Source: SAR86 cluster bacterium (GTDB lineage Bacteria; Pseudomonadota; Gammaproteobacteria; Magnimaribacterales; Magnimaribacteraceae). Taken from it: a stretch of 64,000 bases of DNA. Every line of letters starts with the position of its first letter. The first letter of the stretch is position 1. Below, piece by piece: positions 1-7,978 of the stretch. Location of the stretch: contig JAKUUM010000003.1 of assembly GCA_022447065.1 (NCBI GenBank), forward strand, positions 50,994 to 114,993, read 5' to 3'. Position numbers and translations under genes: made by a program. Under the pieces are notes generated by a model, which did not search any database, had not been told where the DNA came from, and worked only from the letters and a program-made list of their open reading frames with translations.

Positions 1-511
1 CCATTACCAAAAAAATATCGGCATAAGGAGCATTAGTAATATATTTCTTTGTTCCATTCAGAACATAATTGTCATTCTCTTTAATTGCTGTAGTTTCTAT
101 GGCATTAGCATCACTACCAGCATTAGGTTCTGTTAGGGCAAAAGCACCCACAAGATCCCCTCTAGCCATGGAAGGTAATATATTTTCTTTTTGCTTAGTT
201 GTTCCAAAATCTAGGAGTGCTTGTGAACACAGACCTATAGTGGTGGAAAACCTAGATCTATAAACAGAAGAGGCTCTAGTAAATTCAAAAGTAAGAAGAA
301 CTTGCTCTTCCATATCAAAACCTAAGCCACCATATTTTTCAGGTATCGATATCCCAAACAAGCCTAATTCTTTTATTTTTAACATTATCTCTTTGCCAAC
401 CATCCCTTGTTCTTCAAGAATCTCCTCGTTGGGTATTAGAATCTTATTGGTAAAATCTCTTACCAAGATTAAGTAATCTTCAAACTTCTTGTCCTTATTT
501 TCTGACTTCAT
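1..511 (-). CDS. Acyl-CoA dehydrogenase, N-terminal part (cut by window edge)
   Basis: FAD enzyme of fatty or branched acyl-CoA oxidation (alpha,beta-desaturation of acyl-CoA). About 170 residues are visible from the ATG at 511 and the frame runs off the left edge. An N-terminal helical domain includes GLFGISIPEKYGGLG. It is followed by the family's substrate/FAD motif ALTEPNAGSDA and by LNGTKKYITNAPYADI, the start of the middle beta domain. The catalytic C-terminal domain lies outside the window, so substrate class cannot be judged. It is first in a minus-strand run read away from the window. Family is sure; specificity is unknown. Confidence 0.9.
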   Translation of the reverse strand, partial: MKSENKDKKFEDYLILVRDFTNKILIPNEEILEEQGMVGKEIMLKIKELGLFGISIPEKYGGLGFDMEEQVLLTFEFTRASSVYRSRFSTTIGLCSQALLDFGTTKQKENILPSMARGDLVGAFALTEPNAGSDANAIETTAIKENDNYVLNGTKKYITNAPYADIFLVM

Positions 512-531
512 AATTTCTTATCCATCATTGT

Positions 532-1509
532 CTATAAAGGAAGTATCTCTCCGGGCTTCACAGTTCTAAAGAAATCATCTGCTAGGTTTAATTTTTTCAA
601 TTCTTGATCAATCAATTGAGCGGGCTCAAGAATATCTTCATCAGTCAATCTAAAAGTTCCCCAATGCATTCCAAAAGATTTAGAAACTCCTAGGTCTAAT
701 GCAATCTGAATTGATTCTGAAGGATTCACATGGTGATAATTCATAAACCAACGAGGGTTATAACCTCCTATGGGAATCATAGCAAAATCTGGAGATCCCA
801 ACCTTGATCTAGTTTCCTTAAAATCATCTGAGTACCCTGTATCACCAGCATGGTAAATAGTGTGATTAGATGATTGCATAAACCAACCTCCCCAAAGACT
901 TTTATTACGATCCCTAAAGCCTCTAGCAGACCAATGTTGATTAGGAGTAAAGGTAAACATTGTATTCTTCACTTCAATGTTTTCCCACCAAAGAAATTCT
1001 GTAACATTTTTAATTCCCGATCTAACCAAAAGGTCCATATCTCCTTTTGAAACAAGAAATAAAGCCTTGGGGTTGAGCTTATGCAAAGTTTTTAAGCTAG
1101 CTATATCTAAATGATCGTAGTGGTTGTGACTAACAGTAATTACATCTATATCCGGTAACTCTTCTAAGGAAATAGCTGGTGCAATAAGCCGTTTGGGACC
1201 CGCCCAAGAAAAAGGGGAAGCTCTTTTAGAAAAGACAGGGTCAGTCACAATGGTTAAATCTCCATTATTTAATAGATAAGTAGAGTGTCCAATCCACACG
1301 GCATAATTTTTTGATTGTTCCCCCAGCTGCTTCCATTGATCCGAAGTTTCTATTTGAACTGCTTTAGGTTCTTTTCTAGTCAACCTCCATTTCAAAAAAT
1401 CCCCGAAAGATCTTTCACTGTCAAAAGAGGTTTGATTGGTGTTACTAAACGTTTCGCCTGACATTACAAAATTAGAAATTAACAGTAAAACTATAAGAAA
1501 ATTTCTCAC
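532..1509 (-). CDS. Secreted metallo-beta-lactamase-fold hydrolase (NAPE-PLD/UlaG-like)
   Basis: 325 residues. The N-terminus is a hydrophobic signal peptide (about residues 1-17). The zinc signature HNHYDH (H128, H130, D132, H133) follows the usual strand ending in VITVSHNH, and WIGHSTYLL near residue 73 is typical of the NAPE-PLD/UlaG/RomA-like branch. Later metal ligands are plausible in HAGDTGYSDDF and GMHWGTFRL. Known members hydrolyse phosphodiester or lactone bonds; the actual substrate cannot be read from the sequence. It follows the aldo/keto reductase by 3 bases, so the two are probably co-transcribed. Confidence 0.85.
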   Translation of the reverse strand: MRNFLIVLLLISNFVMSGETFSNTNQTSFDSERSFGDFLKWRLTRKEPKAVQIETSDQWKQLGEQSKNYAVWIGHSTYLLNNGDLTIVTDPVFSKRASPFSWAGPKRLIAPAISLEELPDIDVITVSHNHYDHLDIASLKTLHKLNPKALFLVSKGDMDLLVRSGIKNVTEFLWWENIEVKNTMFTFTPNQHWSARGFRDRNKSLWGGWFMQSSNHTIYHAGDTGYSDDFKETRSRLGSPDFAMIPIGGYNPRWFMNYHHVNPSESIQIALDLGVSKSFGMHWGTFRLTDEDILEPAQLIDQELKKLNLADDFFRTVKPGEILPL

Positions 1510-1512
1510 GTA

Positions 1513-2490
1513 TTAAAATAAATTTTTTAGGGCACTAAATTGCTCAGTTGCAAGTTCCCCTTTTTCCTCTGCCTTAATACATTCTTTCAATTCAATTCTA
1601 TTTTTAACCCCTAAAATAACCGACCCAACCTTTGAGACACTTAATGCATACCTATGCGCCAAACTGGCAGGAGACTCGTCCCATTTAGATGCTAACTCTC
1701 TAAAAGGGGCTGCTCGCACATAATCATCAAAATCTTTATGATCAAAACCTGAAGAGTGTGGCTCTCTATCCATACTTCCTGTTAAAGCCCCTGCCTGGAC
1801 CGCCCTGATAGACAAGATAGGCAGATTGTTTTTTTGACTCTCTTTCAGGATTGCGGTGGGATCAAAATTTTCATCGACATAAGCTATTGCCCCAGCTGAA
1901 TTCAATGGGTTTAAAACGCACTGAATAGCTTCGGGGGGAATTTCATGATTTATGGCTTTTACTAAAGCTTCATTCTGACCCAAGCCTCCAATACCCCAAT
2001 GATCAATTTTTCCCTCTTGCTTCAATTTTTCAAAAGCCGGTATAACTGCATTGAAGTAGGAGCTTAATGACGTTGAATTCTTTTCCCTCATTTCATTGAA
2101 ATTGGAGAGTTTAAAATCATCTTCTCGTAACTGAGAGTGCAAAAGAAAAAGATTTACCTTTTCCATATTCATGTTTTCAAGGCTTTTGGTTAAAGATAAA
2201 TTTAAACGATCATAAACCTGTTCATCGGCTAAAGTTCCAAGGCTACATTTAGTTGTAAAATTCAAACCATCTAGTTTCTTGCCCTTAAACGCCTCACCCA
2301 AAACTCTCTCCGCCTCCCCATTTCCATACATAGGAGCAACATCGAAGTGATTAATACCTTCTTGGACTGCCAATCTTACAGTTTCTACTGCCTCCTCTCT
2401 GGTAGTCTTTCCCCAAACCTGTCCCAAGCCGCCGCCCCCTAAAGTGAGGGCACTTACTTCTCCAAATGGCTTAAATTTTCTCTTGTTCAT
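1513..2490 (-). CDS. Aldo/keto reductase family oxidoreductase
   Basis: 325 residues, full length for a TIM-barrel NAD(P)H-dependent carbonyl reductase. The catalytic tetrad is visible: D50 and Y55 in DVAPMYG, K81 in FTTKC, and H118 in LFLLHSQ. The glycine-rich start (LTLGGGGLGQVWG) and SVILGVKNRIEL near the C-terminus (NADP-binding region) fit the AKR family. It sits directly upstream of the metallo-beta-lactamase-fold gene on the same strand. Substrate is unknown; generic aldehyde/ketone reduction is the safe call. Confidence 0.88.
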   Translation of the reverse strand: MNKRKFKPFGEVSALTLGGGGLGQVWGKTTREEAVETVRLAVQEGINHFDVAPMYGNGEAERVLGEAFKGKKLDGLNFTTKCSLGTLADEQVYDRLNLSLTKSLENMNMEKVNLFLLHSQLREDDFKLSNFNEMREKNSTSLSSYFNAVIPAFEKLKQEGKIDHWGIGGLGQNEALVKAINHEIPPEAIQCVLNPLNSAGAIAYVDENFDPTAILKESQKNNLPILSIRAVQAGALTGSMDREPHSSGFDHKDFDDYVRAAPFRELASKWDESPASLAHRYALSVSKVGSVILGVKNRIELKECIKAEEKGELATEQFSALKNLF

Positions 2491-2532
2491 GATTTAAACA
2501 GCAGCAGAATGGATAGGATTAGGATAGATTTT

Positions 2533-3057
2533 TTAATTTCCTTCAATTAACCCTGACCACTTAATTCGTTTTATATCTCTTTCTTCTGGGGTCAGAATAC
2601 TTACGCCGTATTCTTCTCTTAATTCTGAAACTTTATTACTTAAAAGTTCCTTAGGGAAAGTAAATGGCCATTTTCTTTTCATTTTTCTTGTTCTTATAAG
2701 TATTCTGAAAAGATTAGGCATAGCTCGAACTTGGGCTTTAGCAGTAGTTAGATAACCAATTTCTTTTATTAAGTCTTGGGTGAATTCTGCCACTTCTTCT
2801 CTACCACTGTAAGCAAAGAGCTCTTTCCAAGTATAGGTGCACCCAAACAGAACCCAGTAATTCAAGAAAATTTCCTCTTCAAAAGAAGTATCTACACCAA
2901 AGATTACGTGTGTTGCATCATGGTCTAAAACCGTTGTAAAGCCTTCTTGATCTGAAAGAACTTTTTTGTCGTTGAATTTTAGATACTCTCTATAAGCTTC
3001 TACGCCTTCAGCTAAAGTCAAATCACAATCTTGGTTTTGAAAAGGTAATGGACTCAT
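2533..3057 (-). CDS. Coq4-like protein (ubiquinone biosynthesis family)
   Basis: 174 residues, no signal peptide. HDATH at residues 46-50 followed by 11 residues and E62 reproduces the Coq4 metal motif HDxxH-x11-E. Coq4 proteins take part in ubiquinone assembly (recent work assigns C1 decarboxylation/hydroxylation). The rest is helix-rich and divergent, and the protein is shorter than eukaryotic Coq4. Neighbours are an aldo/keto reductase and a split-barrel reductase, not ubi genes. The assignment rests mainly on the motif and size. Confidence 0.6.
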   Translation of the reverse strand: MSPLPFQNQDCDLTLAEGVEAYREYLKFNDKKVLSDQEGFTTVLDHDATHVIFGVDTSFEEEIFLNYWVLFGCTYTWKELFAYSGREEVAEFTQDLIKEIGYLTTAKAQVRAMPNLFRILIRTRKMKRKWPFTFPKELLSNKVSELREEYGVSILTPEERDIKRIKWSGLIEGN

Positions 3058-3071
3058 TTTTACTCCAAGTA

Positions 3072-3506
3072 TTATTTTACAACGGGATCTAGGCGGAGAA
3101 TATGTCGCTTCGGTGGAAATCCCATTAAGAACCTTGCTGGAAGCGGCAATGGGTGTTCAAAAGCAACCCTTTCAAACTCTTCACCTTCCACCGGCACCGC
3201 AATGTAATCCACCACCTTTCCATGGATTTCTATGCTTACATTAGGATTCTTGCGTGCTGCTTTGTACCAGCCTCTAGTCCAATGGTGGGCAGAAACATAA
3301 AGTTTTCCATCAGTTTCAAAGCGTGCAAGCATTCTGTCACGAGATTCCCCCTTATCATCCGTCGTTGTGATCACAAGCATTGGTATACCGCCACCGTCGG
3401 AATCCTCAAAAGAAGGTTGGTTCATGCCGAGAAATACGGACTCGAATAGCACAACAAAGATGACATAGACTACACCTACAATTCCTAACCATTTGAATGC
3501 TTTCAT
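3072..3506 (-). CDS. Membrane-anchored split-barrel nitroreductase/quinone-reductase-like protein (DUF385-like)
   Basis: 144 residues. One N-terminal membrane segment (about residues 7-27) precedes a small flavin/F420-type split barrel. The core LVITTTDDKGESRDRML, KLYVSAHHWTRGWYKAARKNP and VSIEIHGK resembles the deazaflavin-dependent nitroreductase/pyridoxamine-oxidase superfamily, which has VLTTxGRKSG and WYxNLxANP at the same places. Cofactor (FMN or F420) cannot be told. The stop lies 14 bases before the Coq4-like start, so the two may be co-transcribed. Confidence 0.6.
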   Translation of the reverse strand: MKAFKWLGIVGVVYVIFVVLFESVFLGMNQPSFEDSDGGGIPMLVITTTDDKGESRDRMLARFETDGKLYVSAHHWTRGWYKAARKNPNVSIEIHGKVVDYIAVPVEGEEFERVAFEHPLPLPARFLMGFPPKRHILRLDPVVK

Positions 3507-3593
3507 TTATTTTCTAACTATACCAAACTCAACGACTCAAGTTTTCCCCCAAACAGCAACAGCAGGGCAACATTACAGGGACGATATGGCAAT

Positions 3594-3669
3594 ATTTTGG
3601 AAACCAAGCCTCTGAAAGCCCTATTATATAAGGGTTTCAGAAATATGGCTTCCCCCCTAGGGGAGTTGA
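3594..3669 (-). repeat. Copy A of a duplicated tRNA-Glu 3' end plus flank
   Basis: About 75 bases that align over their whole length with 5610-5683 (copy B), with roughly ten mismatches and one 2-base gap. Read on the minus strand it holds the last ~22 bases of tRNA-Glu (CCCCTAGGGG followed by GGAAGCCA, a degraded acceptor/CCA end), then the same hairpin and downstream bases that follow the intact tRNA. It is a direct repeat bracketing the ABC operon at 3685-5539. Confidence 0.85.
3611..3641 (-). terminator. Stem-loop downstream of the ABC permease
   Basis: Arms TCTGAAA+CCCT and AGGG+TTTCAGA pair with one bulged G around a short AT loop. It lies about 45 bases after the permease stop, within copy A of the repeat. 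There is no good U-run after it on the minus strand, so termination is plausible but not certain; it derives from the tRNA-Glu flank. Confidence 0.45.
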
Positions 3670-3684
3670 TGCTTCTTACTAAGT

Positions 3685-4773
3685 CTAGCTGGCTACTTCT
3701 TTCCAAACAAAAAACTTCGTTACAATAATAAAACTTAAAATTAACCATATACCGACTCCTAGAGTTGTTGTGTTTAAAACTAGCAAAGAAGTTCCATCAT
3801 TAGCAATATCACGCAAACCAGTAGCAATAACACTCAAGGGAAGAGCATGAGCAAGTGGTTGGATAAGTTCAGGCATAGAGCTAATTGGGAAAAAAACACC
3901 TGATAATATTAATTGAGGAAAAACAAACACACTAACCATAGGCCTAATAGCTTCTTGAGTTTTTGCGATACTTCCCAAAAAAAATCCTAGACAAAGAAAA
4001 ATAATAGTACCAAGTATGACCATGCCGTAGAGTGAGAAGAAACTACCTACAATTTTTATATCTAAAAGAGCTATTGCAAGACCAAGAACAACTGAGATTT
4101 GCATTAGGACAATTGCCATTCGAGCTAGAACAATTGAAATAATAAAATCTTTCGGTTGAATGGGGGTTACAAAAAGTCTTTTTAAAATTCCTCGACGTCT
4201 GTATTCAACTATATTGAAACCACTACCAGCAATACTTAGATTCATCAACATGAAAGCCAATAGTCCAGGAAGTAAGAAATCGATATAACGTTGAGGCCTT
4301 GACTTAACATCTTCAATCTTAACACTAAACATAGGCTCAGCATTTCTTAACTCTCGCTCGATAGAAAGCAAACTTGTGTTAAGAGCTTCTTTAATTGCCC
4401 CTAATTGTCTTACTTGTGAAGCATCCAACAACAGTCTTAATTCACCTGTTTTCTCAAGATAATCAAAGTTTTCAGGTATAACGATAATGGCTGTTTGATC
4501 ACCCAAGAATAACTGTTCTTTAAGATCAGATTCCTCTCCTTCTGTAACATTAAAGAGTGGATCACCTGTAACTAGTTCAGAGAAGTTCTTTGATATGGTA
4601 TTGGTGGAATTATTCACTAGACCTAAATTTATGGGATCTGGTTCTCCTCCTGAGAACAGAAAAACTCCTATAAAGACTAGTGGGAAAAAAAGACTAAACA
4701 TGATTGATTGACGATCTCTTAAGAAAATCTTTAGAAATACTTTTGCTAGATGGAGTTGTAAACTTGTAAACAT
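3685..4773 (-). CDS. ABC-2 type transporter permease
   Basis: 362 residues from the ATG at 4773, chosen because it lies 1 base after the ATPase stop with an AGGG ribosome site. The frame stays open upstream to 4815 inside the ATPase gene. One membrane helix near residues 20-38 is followed by a large extracytoplasmic domain (about 40-170). Five further helices lie in the C-terminal half, including LLPGLLAFMLMNLSIAGSGF and VSVFVFPQLILSGVFFPIS. This is the DrrB/NatB/LptB2-unrelated ABC-2 exporter layout with an inserted domain. Cargo is unknown. It forms an operon with the ATPase at 4775-5539. Confidence 0.85.
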   Translation of the reverse strand: MFTSLQLHLAKVFLKIFLRDRQSIMFSLFFPLVFIGVFLFSGGEPDPINLGLVNNSTNTISKNFSELVTGDPLFNVTEGEESDLKEQLFLGDQTAIIVIPENFDYLEKTGELRLLLDASQVRQLGAIKEALNTSLLSIERELRNAEPMFSVKIEDVKSRPQRYIDFLLPGLLAFMLMNLSIAGSGFNIVEYRRRGILKRLFVTPIQPKDFIISIVLARMAIVLMQISVVLGLAIALLDIKIVGSFFSLYGMVILGTIIFLCLGFFLGSIAKTQEAIRPMVSVFVFPQLILSGVFFPISSMPELIQPLAHALPLSVIATGLRDIANDGTSLLVLNTTTLGVGIWLILSFIIVTKFFVWKEVAS

Positions 4774-4774
4774 C

Positions 4775-5539
4775 TTAATCCCTAAGTTTATGACCCGTAA
4801 GAGCAAGGAATACATCTTCTATATTCCCATGCAAAGGTACTTGCAGTGGTTCTGAAGCATATTTCTGAATTAAGCCAAGTGGAGTGTCTTCCGCCACTAA
4901 TTTTCCTTGATCCATAATTGCAATGCGGTGGCATAAGTTTTCTGCCTCCTCCATGTTATGAGTAGTTAGTACTATGGTCATACCTGCAGCATTAAGTTCT
5001 TTTACTAGGTTCCAGAGATTACGTTTTGCTTGAGGGTCTAAACCTGTAGTAGGTTCATCTAAAAATAGAATCTTGGGATTGTTAACAAGAGCACATGCAA
5101 TTGAGAAGCGTTGCTTTTGGCCACCGGAAAGCTCTTCAGGTTTGGCCTTTGATTTATCAAAAAGGTCTACTTTTTTTAATAAGTTTTCAGAATCAATTTC
5201 TTGAGAATAAAGCTTACCAAAAAGAATTAGTAGTTCCGTTAAATCAAGTCTGTCAAAGTATTCGTTAGCTTGGAGTTGAACACCAATAATTTCTTTTACC
5301 TTAAAGGCATTGCTACTTACATCCAGACCATCGATTAAAGCCGAGCCACCATCAATATCGTTAAGACCTTCAAGCATTTCAAGTGTTGTAGTTTTACCTG
5401 CTCCATTTGGACCAAGGATTCCATACACCTCACCAACTTTTATGTTAAAAGTAATTCCATCAACAGCATTGAACGATTCATTTTTATTTCCTGGTTGAGG
5501 GTAAGATTTGAGAAGATTTCTAACTTCAATAATATTCAT
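4775..5539 (-). CDS. ABC transporter ATP-binding protein (exporter type)
   Basis: 254 residues. Walker A GPNGAGKT at residues 43-50, signature LSGGQKQRF, Walker B ILFLDEPTTGLD and the H-loop LTTHNMEEAE are all intact. It belongs to the NatA/DrrA/CcmA-like group that pairs with ABC-2 permeases for drug, lipid or polysaccharide export. The next gene, the permease, starts 1 base after its stop. No substrate-binding protein is present. The whole operon sits between two copies of the tRNA-Glu 3' end. Confidence 0.9.
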   Translation of the reverse strand: MNIIEVRNLLKSYPQPGNKNESFNAVDGITFNIKVGEVYGILGPNGAGKTTTLEMLEGLNDIDGGSALIDGLDVSSNAFKVKEIIGVQLQANEYFDRLDLTELLILFGKLYSQEIDSENLLKKVDLFDKSKAKPEELSGGQKQRFSIACALVNNPKILFLDEPTTGLDPQAKRNLWNLVKELNAAGMTIVLTTHNMEEAENLCHRIAIMDQGKLVAEDTPLGLIQKYASEPLQVPLHGNIEDVFLALTGHKLRD

Positions 5540-5609
5540 AAAAATTTTTTTAATTGTACTTTGTTTTGAGCTTTAAGTTCGGGTACTATCAAATTTTATA
5601 AAAATCTAC

Positions 5610-5683
5610 ATTTTGGAAACTGAGCCTCTGAAAGCCTTATTCTATAAAGGTTTAAGAAAGCTGGCGTCCCCTAGGGGATTCGA
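5610..5683 (-). repeat. Copy B of the repeat: 3' end and flank of the intact tRNA-Glu
   Basis: Matches copy A at 3594-3669. On the minus strand it covers the T-arm/acceptor end and CCA of tRNA-Glu and then a hairpin (CTGAAAGCCTT paired with AAAGG-TTTAAG around ATTCTAT), which may end tRNA transcription. The spacing of about 2.0 kb between copies is filled by the two ABC genes only. Confidence 0.85.
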
Positions 5684-5739
5684 ACCCCTGTTGCCAGGAT
5701 GAAAACCTGGTGTCCTGGACCAGACTAGACGAAGGGGAC
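5662..5739 (-). tRNA. tRNA-Glu (anticodon TTC), CCA encoded
   Basis: Minus-strand cloverleaf starting GTCCCCTTCGTCTAG and ending CTAGGGGACGCCA. Acceptor GTCCCCT pairs with AGGGGAC. The anticodon arm CCAGG-TTTTCAT-CCTGG gives anticodon TTC, and the T-arm CAGGGGTTCGAATCCCCT is canonical. Very close to the E. coli tRNA-Glu. It has its own strong promoter upstream. Confidence 0.97.
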
Positions 5740-5756
5740 ACTTCATTTGAAGCGGC

Positions 5757-5785
5757 ATTGTAAGAAGCAAGCCTTAGAAGGTCAA
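5757..5785 (-). promoter_or_regulatory. Sigma-70 promoter of tRNA-Glu with GC-rich discriminator
   Basis: On the minus strand: -35 TTGACC (5785-5780), 17-base spacer, -10 TACAAT (5762-5757), then GCCGC. Spacing is ideal and each box has one mismatch to consensus. A GC-rich discriminator is typical of stringently controlled stable-RNA promoters. Confidence 0.75.
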
Positions 5786-5788
5786 ACC

Positions 5789-6703
5789 TTATTCTACTGA
5801 AGCGTAGTCACTTTTACTTCTAAAGTAGATAGTCAAATAAATAAAAATACCACTGATTAAAATTCCCATCCAAAATTCGAGCGTTCCAAATAACAAAGGA
5901 ATGTCACTAATTTCAGAGACTGCCAGATTTTCATACTCCTTAGGGAAAGAACTTGCTCTAGACCAGGGTTGTAATCTTTCTATTAATGCATCAAAAAATA
6001 AAGTTGAAGCAAAGGCCACCCTCTCAACTAATACAAAAACCACGGGAGGTAATATCGCAGCTACTACAGGTTTGCGTGAATAAGCTCCTGCCAGCATGAT
6101 CCAAGTCAGAATAGGTAATGTCCACAAAGTCTGCAGCCACAAACTAAAAATAATTCTAATCCAATCAAACCAGGGATAGGCATTCCAAGCCCAAGTAAAT
6201 GGAACTATGTCTGAAATTGCAAAAAAGGTTGAACCTGCGGTCACAGATACTAAGTGTAAAAACACTAAAGCGGGAATGATTAATAAAGGCGCAACAATAG
6301 TAGCTACTATTAATTTAGAAAACACAGTATAGGTATCGGATACGGGTAGTGATCTCCAAAAAATTATACTTTTGTCTTTCCTTTCATCAAAAAAAGTACT
6401 TAGACTAAAGGCAAGCAATGCAAATCCCAATGCTATTACCAAAGGAGATCCCAAAACTAAAAGGCCTGCTCTTATTGCCCCCTTTCTTTCTTCAAGGGTA
6501 GATTCTTGCATCGATTTTATGATATCAGGATCAGTATAAATTTCTGTTGAGAAACTGAAATTCTCAGTATTTACCTCTGTTAAACCTACAAAAACCAAAA
6601 CTACGACTAAAAACATAAAGCTAGCAACTATCCAAGGCAAATAAATAAATGCCCACTTGTGCTCTTGGAGTTCTCTTCGAATCAAAGCTTTTAGGGATTT
6701 CAT
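5789..6703 (-). CDS. ABC-2 type permease of the YtrA-like operon
   Basis: 304 residues, about six membrane segments. A cytoplasmic N-terminus (SLKALIRRELQEHKW) leads into a first helix at about residues 18-40. An extracytoplasmic loop follows, then helices in VIALGFALLAFSLSTFF, LIVATIVAPLLIIPALVFL, TLPILTWIMLAGAY and a final one near residues 275-293. The start overlaps the ATPase stop by 4 bases (ATGA). It is the membrane partner of the ATPase at 6700-7581. Cargo is unknown; such systems often act in envelope stress or peptide-antibiotic response. Confidence 0.83.
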   Translation of the reverse strand: MKSLKALIRRELQEHKWAFIYLPWIVASFMFLVVVLVFVGLTEVNTENFSFSTEIYTDPDIIKSMQESTLEERKGAIRAGLLVLGSPLVIALGFALLAFSLSTFFDERKDKSIIFWRSLPVSDTYTVFSKLIVATIVAPLLIIPALVFLHLVSVTAGSTFFAISDIVPFTWAWNAYPWFDWIRIIFSLWLQTLWTLPILTWIMLAGAYSRKPVVAAILPPVVFVLVERVAFASTLFFDALIERLQPWSRASSFPKEYENLAVSEISDIPLLFGTLEFWMGILISGIFIYLTIYFRSKSDYASVE

Positions 6704-7581
6704 TTAGCTTCTCCCTCTTCAGTATTCTTCTTCATGACAGCAAGAAAAAGATCTGCGATAGCTGGAGGATAAACTTCACCAAAATCTTTCAATTTCTCTA
6801 TATCAACTCCATCATAAAGATAAACGGGGCGTCCTAGTTCAGTTTTAATTAAAAGCGGATTAAGGGCTTTGGCTTTTTCTAAATTATCAGCTTTAGGCCT
6901 AAGTTCTAAAAATCTTTGATTTAAATCTTCAATAGAACCACTCAAAACTTCTTTACCTTGATCTAAAAAGACAATGTCAGAAAGCACACCTTCAATTTCT
7001 TCAATCTGATGCGTACTTATGATAATTGTCTTATTGCCATCAAAGTAATCTTCAATTAGTTGGGAGTAGAATTCTTTTCGGTAAGATAAATCCAAGCCTA
7101 AAGTTGGTTCGTCTAAAACCAATAATTCAGCATCTATTGCCATGACTATAGATAGATGTAGTTGTACTACCATTCCCCTTGAAAGAGCCCTTATTCGCGA
7201 ACTTCTTTTAATATTTGTCTTAGAAAGAATTTTTCTAGCTTTGGTTAAATCAAAATTTGGGTGAACACCATCAACATACTTAAGAACCTGCCCTACAGTC
7301 ATCCATCTTGGCATCACAGCAACATCTGTAATGGAACAAACTCTAGTTAGTAATTCATGACGATCTTTTTTAGGTGATAGACCAAGAACCTCGAGCTCTC
7401 CCTTAATATCGACCAGGCCTAAAACGGCCTGTAAAAAAGTCGATTTACCTGCACCATTTGGTCCAACTAGACCCATTATTTGACCCTGGTAGACATCCAA
7501 ATCAAAACCTGCCAGAGCAGAACCATCGGCATACTTTTTCTCAATGTTTCTTGCTTTAATTACTATTTGAGATTCCATCAT
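6700..7581 (-). CDS. ABC transporter ATP-binding protein of the YtrA-like operon
   Basis: 293 residues. Walker A GPNGAGKS at residues 40-47, signature-like LSRGMVVQLHLS (diverged from LSGGQ), Walker B LLVLDEPTLGLDL, H-loop IISTHQIEEIE. The relaxed signature and the C-terminal extension (about residues 220-293) are common in the BcrA/YtrB-type exporters. The start ATG overlaps the regulator stop (TAATG), and a second ATG follows immediately at 7578. Operon order is regulator-ATPase-permease. Confidence 0.88.
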   Translation of the reverse strand: MMESQIVIKARNIEKKYADGSALAGFDLDVYQGQIMGLVGPNGAGKSTFLQAVLGLVDIKGELEVLGLSPKKDRHELLTRVCSITDVAVMPRWMTVGQVLKYVDGVHPNFDLTKARKILSKTNIKRSSRIRALSRGMVVQLHLSIVMAIDAELLVLDEPTLGLDLSYRKEFYSQLIEDYFDGNKTIIISTHQIEEIEGVLSDIVFLDQGKEVLSGSIEDLNQRFLELRPKADNLEKAKALNPLLIKTELGRPVYLYDGVDIEKLKDFGEVYPPAIADLFLAVMKKNTEEGEAK

Positions 7582-7925
7582 TAGCTCTTCTTAACTAATT
7601 CAACTAAATCTATATCTAGTTGTTGTGCTTTTCTTAAAATTGTAGGCCAGTCCCCTTTTAGAAACTTTTCCTTTTCTATTTTAAGTAATTGCTTTTTAGC
7701 TGGTTCAGTTACAAACATGCCTAAACCTCTGCGTTTTTCAACGATCTTTAAATCTACAAGTTCTTGATAAGCTTTAGAAACCGTTAATGGATTAACCCCT
7801 CCTTCAACGGCCATCTGTCTTACGGAAGGTATAGAATCACCAACATCCAAAACACCGTCAATAATCAAAGAAACAACGTGATTGCGAACCTGCTTATAGA
7901 TCGGTTTGTCGCTAGTCCACTGCAT
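7581..7925 (-). CDS. GntR-family transcriptional regulator, YtrA subfamily
   Basis: 114 residues: an N-terminal winged helix-turn-helix (about residues 1-72) followed by a short C-terminal tail, the length that defines the YtrA group. Marks are PIYKQVRNHVVSLI, IPSVRQMAVEGGVNPLTVSKAY and RRGLGMFV. It is the first gene of an operon with an ABC ATPase and permease, as in known YtrA systems where it represses its own operon. A candidate operator lies just upstream at 7943-7968. Confidence 0.88.
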   Translation of the reverse strand: MQWTSDKPIYKQVRNHVVSLIIDGVLDVGDSIPSVRQMAVEGGVNPLTVSKAYQELVDLKIVEKRRGLGMFVTEPAKKQLLKIEKEKFLKGDWPTILRKAQQLDIDLVELVKKS

Positions 7926-7942
7926 GGGTTAAGTTTTTAAAC

Positions 7943-7968
7943 AAGTGTATTAGTAAAGTAACACACTT
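7943..7968. promoter_or_regulatory. Candidate YtrA operator (inverted repeat)
   Basis: Arms AAGTGT (7943-7948) and ACACTT (7963-7968) with a 14-base centre, or equivalently AGTGTA-N12-CACACT. This is near the AGTGTA-N13-TACACT type site reported for YtrA-type regulators. It is the only gap (53 bases) between the regulator start and the trmJ stop, so it must also hold the operon promoter. Confidence 0.55.
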
Positions 7969-7978
7969 ACAAGGAAAA

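Noticed and set aside
3518..3748. Minus-strand open frame of 76 codons after the ABC permease
   Set aside because: It runs through the permease 3' end and the tRNA-Glu repeat, so it is explained by other features.
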